Program-made: the position numbers and the translations under genes | Assembly (NCBI RefSeq): GCF_002086485.1 | Contig: NZ_MVHF01000045.1 | Span: forward strand, 1 to 63,382 | DNA from: Mycobacterium aquaticum | GTDB lineage: Bacteria > Actinomycetota > Actinomycetes > Mycobacteriales > Mycobacteriaceae | DNA: 63,382 nucleotides | Reading direction: 5' to 3' | The notes under the pieces: generated by a model | Told to the model about the DNA's origin: nothing | Seen by the model: the letters and a program-made list of their open reading frames with translations, nothing else | The model's database searches: none | Shown: positions 60,368-63,382 of the stretch, piece by piece | How positions within the stretch are numbered: position 1 is the stretch's first letter | How the letters are laid out: every line of letters begins with the position of its first letter

Positions 60368-60602
60368 CGCGCTGGATCTCCGACATCGCGATCAGCCGCC
60401 GGCGCCCGACCCGTACGCCCCTCAACCGTCCGTCTTTGAGCTGCGCGTAGATCAGGCTCTCGGAACACCGGAGGCACTCGGCCGTCTCCTTCACCGTCAG
60501 CATCCGCTGCGGCGCGACCGTCTGAGTTGGAGGCTGCGCCGCCTGCAATGCTGTGACGAGCGCGGCCACCGCAGCGGCGACTGGATCAGGACTGGTCATC
60601 AA
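60354..60602 (-). CDS. Excisionase-like HTH_17 protein, tandem 4
   Basis: 82 residues; Ala/Pro-rich leader then 'LTVKETAECLRCSESLIYAQLKDGRLRGVRVGRRRLIAMSEIQRV'. Last of four tandem HTH genes reading away from attR. Confidence 0.75.
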   Translation of the reverse strand: MMTSPDPVAAAVAALVTALQAAQPPTQTVAPQRMLTVKETAECLRCSESLIYAQLKDGRLRGVRVGRRRLIAMSEIQRVTEQ

Positions 60603-60805
60603 CCGCCGTGCGCTTCTGATGGGGTGCCGGCCAGCGCCTCGTCGATCAGGCGCTGAATCTCGCGGTACGGCACCAGAACGCGGTGGCCGAGGCGGAGCAC
60701 CCGGATCCGCCCCTGTGCCCGCATCCTGTAGAGCTGGGTCCTGCTGATCCGCAGCTCGGCGATCGCTTCAGGGATGCTGAGCAGCGCGCGCTGGGGAGTC
60801 GTCAC
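60599..60805 (-). CDS. Excisionase-like HTH_17 protein, tandem 3
   Basis: 68 residues; 'LLSIPEAIAELRISRTQLYRMRAQGRIRVLRLGHRVLVPYREIQRLIDEAL'. Four-base overlap with its neighbours on both sides. Confidence 0.8.
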   Translation of the reverse strand: MTTPQRALLSIPEAIAELRISRTQLYRMRAQGRIRVLRLGHRVLVPYREIQRLIDEALAGTPSEAHGG

Positions 60806-60996
60806 CGGCCCGTGGCCTCGCGGATCAGGCGACTGATCTCACGCCTCGGAATCAGGGTGCGCGAGCCCAACCGCAGTGGGCGTATCACCTGCGTCTGCAT
60901 CAGTTTGTAGAAGTGGCTGCTCCCGATCCGAAGAGCTTCGATCGCCTCCGGGATGGTGTACAGGTGGTCGTCGAACTCCGCTGTGGTTTCCCCCAT
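60802..60996 (-). CDS. Excisionase-like HTH_17 protein, tandem 2
   Basis: 64 residues from 'MGETTAEFDDHLYTIPEAIEALRIGSSHFYKLMQTQVIRPLRLGSRTLIPRREISRLIREA'. Upstream frame extension to 61083 is not needed. Confidence 0.8.
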   Translation of the reverse strand: MGETTAEFDDHLYTIPEAIEALRIGSSHFYKLMQTQVIRPLRLGSRTLIPRREISRLIREATGR

Positions 60997-61091
60997 GGCA
61001 CGCGATGCTATGCCCAGACATGAATGTAAATGAACCAAACTGGCATAGCGCTTTCGTAGCGATTTCGGGAGACACGCGCCCAAATAGCAAT

Positions 61092-61119
61092 ACCGGCAAC
61101 GGGATAACCCGTTGCCGGT
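61092..61119. terminator. Hairpin with third repeat copy
   Basis: ACCGGCAACGGG and complement with loop ATAA (12-bp stem); a further CCGTTGCCGGT copy at 61132-61142. Between HTH genes 1 and 2; attenuator, terminator or excisionase site. Confidence 0.6.
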
Positions 61120-61145
61120 CTGCTGCAGACTCCGTTGCCGGTGGG

Positions 61146-61343
61146 CTACGCCGCCCGCGCTGCGGCGATCACGCGGTCGATCTCAGTTGCCTCAACCAGC
61201 GTGCGTCTGCCGAACTTCACCACGACCAACTCGCCGCGCTGGCGCATCCGATACAGGTACTCACGGCTCACCCGGAGCCGATCGGCCGCCTCTTCCATCG
61301 TGTACAGCAGCGGCGGTTCGGTGGCCGCTTCGTTCTCGCTCAT
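61146..61343 (-). CDS. Excisionase-like HTH_17 protein, tandem 1
   Basis: 65 residues; 'LYTMEEAADRLRVSREYLYRMRQRGELVVVKFGRRTLVEATEIDRVIAAA'. Nearest gene to attR and so, in the circular form, close to int; the best Xis candidate. Confidence 0.8.
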   Translation of the reverse strand: MSENEAATEPPLLYTMEEAADRLRVSREYLYRMRQRGELVVVKFGRRTLVEATEIDRVIAAARAA

Positions 61344-61493
61344 GCTTCTATGCTCCCGCAGCTACCCGACATTGCACCCAGAACTTTCACGACACGCCGA
61401 GTAACGGCGTACCGCCGCAGTGTCACGGGGCCACGCCCAGGCACGCTAAAGTCGTGTCACGTCCTCCGGGTATTGGTGCAGGTCACGGCCGCG

Positions 61494-61521
61494 AAACTTG
61501 CCACAAACCTGCCACTAATCG
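61494..61521 (+). promoter_or_regulatory. Candidate arm-type integrase site, right
   Basis: ACTTGCCAC and CCTGCCACTAATCG, the same paired TGCCAC layout as 29441-29465. In the circular form these would flank attP. Confidence 0.4.
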
Positions 61522-61612
61522 GTCCTGCGGGAACGCCGACACGGGCAACTCAGTGCACGTCAGTACACCTAGGGTTTGTCAGCTACGATTCCGTTTACCC
61601 AGTTGGGGGCGT

Positions 61613-61668
61613 CTTGAAAGCGAGAGACGGCTAACACCGTCCGGGGGTTCAAATCCCTCCGCCACCGC
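61613..61668 (+). repeat. attR: tRNA-Ser 3' half remnant
   Basis: Anticodon loop/stem block (61613-61626) and T-arm/acceptor block (61641-61668) are identical to the tRNA; between them GACGGCTAACACCGTC is a perfectly pairing but different variable arm. The 5' half is absent (GGGGGCGT precedes), so it is a fragment, not a second tRNA. Confidence 0.85.
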
Positions 61669-61701
61669 TCTTGCGCGAGCTCGACTCTGGGTTCCAGAGC
61701 A

Positions 61702-61724
61702 CCCGGCCTTTGGTCGGGGTTTTT
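61702..61724 (+). terminator. Displaced tRNA-Ser terminator
   Basis: CCCGGCC-TTT-GGTCGGG hairpin followed by five Ts, 34 bases after the tRNA 3' end fragment. Probably the native terminator of the tRNA before insertion. Confidence 0.7.
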
Positions 61725-61740
61725 GTTGGTTGACCATGGT

Positions 61741-62340
61741 CTACGGTCCAGGACCCGAATAGACATTGAAGCCAAACTGCTTGAGTGGTTGCAGTACTGG
61801 TGACTCCCCGAGGTTGGTCTTCGGGTCGGTGACAGTGACCTCTGAGTAGGTTGCGAAGGCCATCATCTGGCCGTGGTCGTAGGCGAATGCGTACCACTTG
61901 TAGCCGTCGTTAAGCAGATCGATCTGCATGGGCAGTTCCGCGGGAAAGCGGGCAATCGTCACGTTGACAACGTCACCGTTGGGCCGGATTCGCGCCCTGC
62001 ATACCGCTGTGGCGGTGGCGTTGGGAAGGCGCGCGTAGGGCATTCGCACTTCATAGGGCAGCGAATGGCACACCGCCGCCGTCCAGTCGGACGGCCATTG
62101 CGAAACAGGGTTGATGTAGGCGAATTCGCGGTCCGGAGGCACCGGACTTGCGAGGCGCGCGGCACCGCGCTCCGGCGGTTTCTGGAATATCGGCAGAGCA
62201 AGCATCACGACGGCCGCAACCAACGCGACGACAACCGTGCCAGCCACCGCCACGCCGAGCAAGAGTAGTCGCAGCTGGGCGCGCGGGTTCGGTACCTGAA
62301 CTGAGTTCGCTGACGTCGAAGCATCCTGCAGCGTGTCCAT
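61741..62340 (-). CDS. Membrane-anchored exported mycobacterial protein
   Basis: 199 residues from 'MDTLQDASTSANS' (ATG 62352 is alternative). One membrane helix at ~28-52 and an outside domain 'WPSDWTAAVCHSLPYEVRMPYARLPNATATAVCRARIRPNGD...' with two Cys. First chromosomal gene right of the element. Function unknown. Confidence 0.65.
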   Translation of the reverse strand: MDTLQDASTSANSVQVPNPRAQLRLLLLGVAVAGTVVVALVAAVVMLALPIFQKPPERGAARLASPVPPDREFAYINPVSQWPSDWTAAVCHSLPYEVRMPYARLPNATATAVCRARIRPNGDVVNVTIARFPAELPMQIDLLNDGYKWYAFAYDHGQMMAFATYSEVTVTDPKTNLGESPVLQPLKQFGFNVYSGPGP

Positions 62341-62458
62341 CCGAACCATCATGACCCGCGAACGCTCACTGGCAAACCTTTCGCGGTGGCCTATGGGTTC
62401 CCGAGCGCGTTGTGGTGCACGTGCCCGGATACCGGCGGCGACCGGTTTGCCGGCAGCA

Positions 62459-63031
62459 CTACTGGCCGTATGTGTACCGCAGCTTCGCGTGGATCAAGGT
62501 GTTTATCCGCTTGCGCATGTGGCCGGTTAAGCTCTCGTCGGGCGCCGGCTCATCGACCGTCAACGTCCACCGCAGGTCAGTACCACCGCCGGGTCCGCCT
62601 TGCCGTAGCTCGAAGGTGATCCGCGCGTCCACACGTCGGGGCCACAGCGAGGACCACACCACGTGGCCCGACTCTTGGCGCTCCAGGACGTCGGGCGCCA
62701 CCTCGTCGTCGAGCAGGTGTAGCCACGAACGAACACCGGCGCTCCGCGGAGACACCAAGTCGTGGAAGACGACGTGCGGCGGCGCGGGGAGGTTCCGCTT
62801 CCTGGAGCCGATCTCGATCATCGGCCCAGGGTGGCACGGGCCGGGTGGCAGACGCGAGGGAGTTTCGTGGCTGAGACCCTGATCTTTCGGCGACGCACAC
62901 GGCACGAGCGGCTTCTGCGCGTCGGCCACCGTGGCGTCGAGGCGCTGCTCGATCTGGTCAGGCGGCACGCTTTGGTCCAGAAAAACTTGGCGCGCTGCGT
63001 CTTTCGCCATGTCGAGCCACAGCGGTGCCAT
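62459..63031 (-). CDS. SRPBCC/AHSA1-like protein
   Basis: 190 residues; the second half 'MIEIGSRKRNLPAPPHVVFHDLVSPRSAGVRSWLHLLDDEVAPDVLERQESGHVVWSSLWPRRVDARITFELR...' is like SRPBCC ligand-binding folds. The N-terminal ~70 residues are unassigned; a shorter start at that Met is possible. Confidence 0.5.
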   Translation of the reverse strand: MAPLWLDMAKDAARQVFLDQSVPPDQIEQRLDATVADAQKPLVPCASPKDQGLSHETPSRLPPGPCHPGPMIEIGSRKRNLPAPPHVVFHDLVSPRSAGVRSWLHLLDDEVAPDVLERQESGHVVWSSLWPRRVDARITFELRQGGPGGGTDLRWTLTVDEPAPDESLTGHMRKRINTLIHAKLRYTYGQ

Positions 63032-63105
63032 CAGGCATTCGTCAGATCCCAGATAGCACGAGCAGCGTTGTGCGGCTGAACGATTCGCGTCGGTGGGCGG
63101 ATCGA

Positions 63106-63382
63106 TCAGTTGTTGGTTCCCGGCGGGCCGGGGAAATCCGTGGTTTCTTGGGGGAACGCGCGGTGGGTGCTCGGATGCACACTGTGCGGTGCCTGACTGG
63201 TCGGCGGCGGTCGGTGGCTGGCACTGGGTTTGGGTGGCGGTGCGGTGTTGATCGGGCCGGGTTCGGCGGGCGGGGCGGCAGGCGGTATGGGTGCCGGTGT
63301 TGCGATCGTGGCCGGCGGGGCGACGGTCGGCGCCCGCGGTTGTGGTGTCGGGGCGGGGTTGGCGGTCGGCGGCGCTGGGGAC
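63106..63382 (-). CDS. Proline-rich protein, C-terminal part only
   Basis: Open to the window edge. The visible ~90 residues are Pro/Ala/Thr-rich ('PAPIPPAAPPAEPGPINTAP') and end 'FPGPPGTNN'. Looks like the tail of a mycobacterial secreted or wall protein; start lies beyond the window. Confidence 0.45.
   Translation of the reverse strand, partial: SPAPPTANPAPTPQPRAPTVAPPATIATPAPIPPAAPPAEPGPINTAPPPKPSASHRPPPTSQAPHSVHPSTHRAFPQETTDFPGPPGTNN

Larger units (their letters stand above)
29338..61668. mobile_element. 32.3-kb AICE-like integrative element in tRNA-Ser
   Basis: Bounded by duplicated tRNA-Ser sequence (29338-29393 and 61613-61668). It carries a tyrosine integrase beside attL, an FtsK/TraB-type translocase, a DUF2637 spread protein, a Prim-Pol/helicase replication protein with an origin-like repeat, several excisionase-like HTH proteins, and cargo. 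No relaxase, type IV secretion ATPase, capsid or terminase gene is recognisable. This fits actinomycete integrative and conjugative elements that move double-stranded DNA with a single FtsK-like protein. Chromosomal cell-wall genes lie to the left and mycobacterial genes resume at the right. At 32 kb it would be large for an AICE because of cargo. Confidence 0.85.

Noticed and set aside
61613..61668. Second tRNA-Ser gene
   Set aside because: The 5' half, including acceptor and D arm, is missing; it is an att fragment.
29338..61668. Prophage
   Set aside because: No terminase, portal, capsid, tail or lysis genes; transfer and replication genes indicate an AICE instead.

Overview
The window is chromosomal DNA from a fast-growing mycobacterium (Mycolicibacterium, M. 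smegmatis-like). It is GC-rich and carries the complete arabinan/galactan cell-wall locus in mycobacterial order, with a katG-furA pair between dprE2 and dprE1 as I recall for M. smegmatis. A mobile element of about 32.3 kb is inserted in a tRNA-Ser gene. No similarity searches were run; family names come from reading motifs and from memory of the families.

Layout. (1) 123-17508, minus strand: embB, embA, embC, aftA, dprE2, katG, furA, dprE1 and a GtrA-type flippase gene. DprE1 and DprE2 make the arabinose donor decaprenyl-phosphoryl-arabinose. AftA primes arabinan on galactan, and EmbA/B/C extend arabinogalactan and lipoarabinomannan. Many genes overlap by 1-14 bases, which implies one translationally coupled operon interrupted by the oxidative-stress pair furA-katG. 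(2) 17.5-21.4 kb: a MocR-type regulator divergent from an AhpD-like gene, small exported proteins and a flavin-binding protein. (3) 21.4-26.4 kb, minus strand: the Wzm/Wzt galactan exporter with GlfT1, then the proteasome activator Bpa and an Rv3779-like glycolipid-pathway membrane protein. (4) 26.5-29.3 kb: a class V aminotransferase-fold protein without an obvious PLP lysine, a quinone oxidoreductase and a MarR regulator. (5) tRNA-Ser(UGA) at 29306-29392.

The element (29338-61668) looks like an actinomycete integrative and conjugative element (AICE). It has a tyrosine integrase beside attL, an FtsK/TraB-type DNA translocase, a DUF2637 (SpdB-like) spread protein and a Prim-Pol/helicase replication protein. 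Directly behind the replication gene is an 80-bp + 80-bp nested inverted repeat around an AT-rich core, which is the best origin candidate. At least seven small HTH_17/excisionase-like proteins are scattered through it, four of them in tandem beside attR. A 19-bp palindrome (ATTCTCTGWWWYAGAGAAT) recurs six times, five upstream of or between transcription units and one in a long non-coding stretch near the transfer genes; it looks like an element-wide regulon.

The cargo includes probable defence genes: an AbiF-like Abi_2 HEPN protein with its own small terminator-ended RNA, a coupled DUF4365 nuclease-like/unknown pair, and a TIGR02391 HEPN protein. It also includes an exported protease with WXG/ESX-like partners, a HEVTH-motif protein, a two-gene surface set with a repeated domain, a DUF2442-DUF4926 operon, a glutaredoxin-like protein and glyoxalase-like genes.

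(6) Right of attR (61.7-63.4 kb) chromosome resumes with the displaced tRNA terminator, a membrane-anchored protein, an SRPBCC-like protein and a truncated proline-rich protein. Bases 1-122 hold nothing I can recognise.
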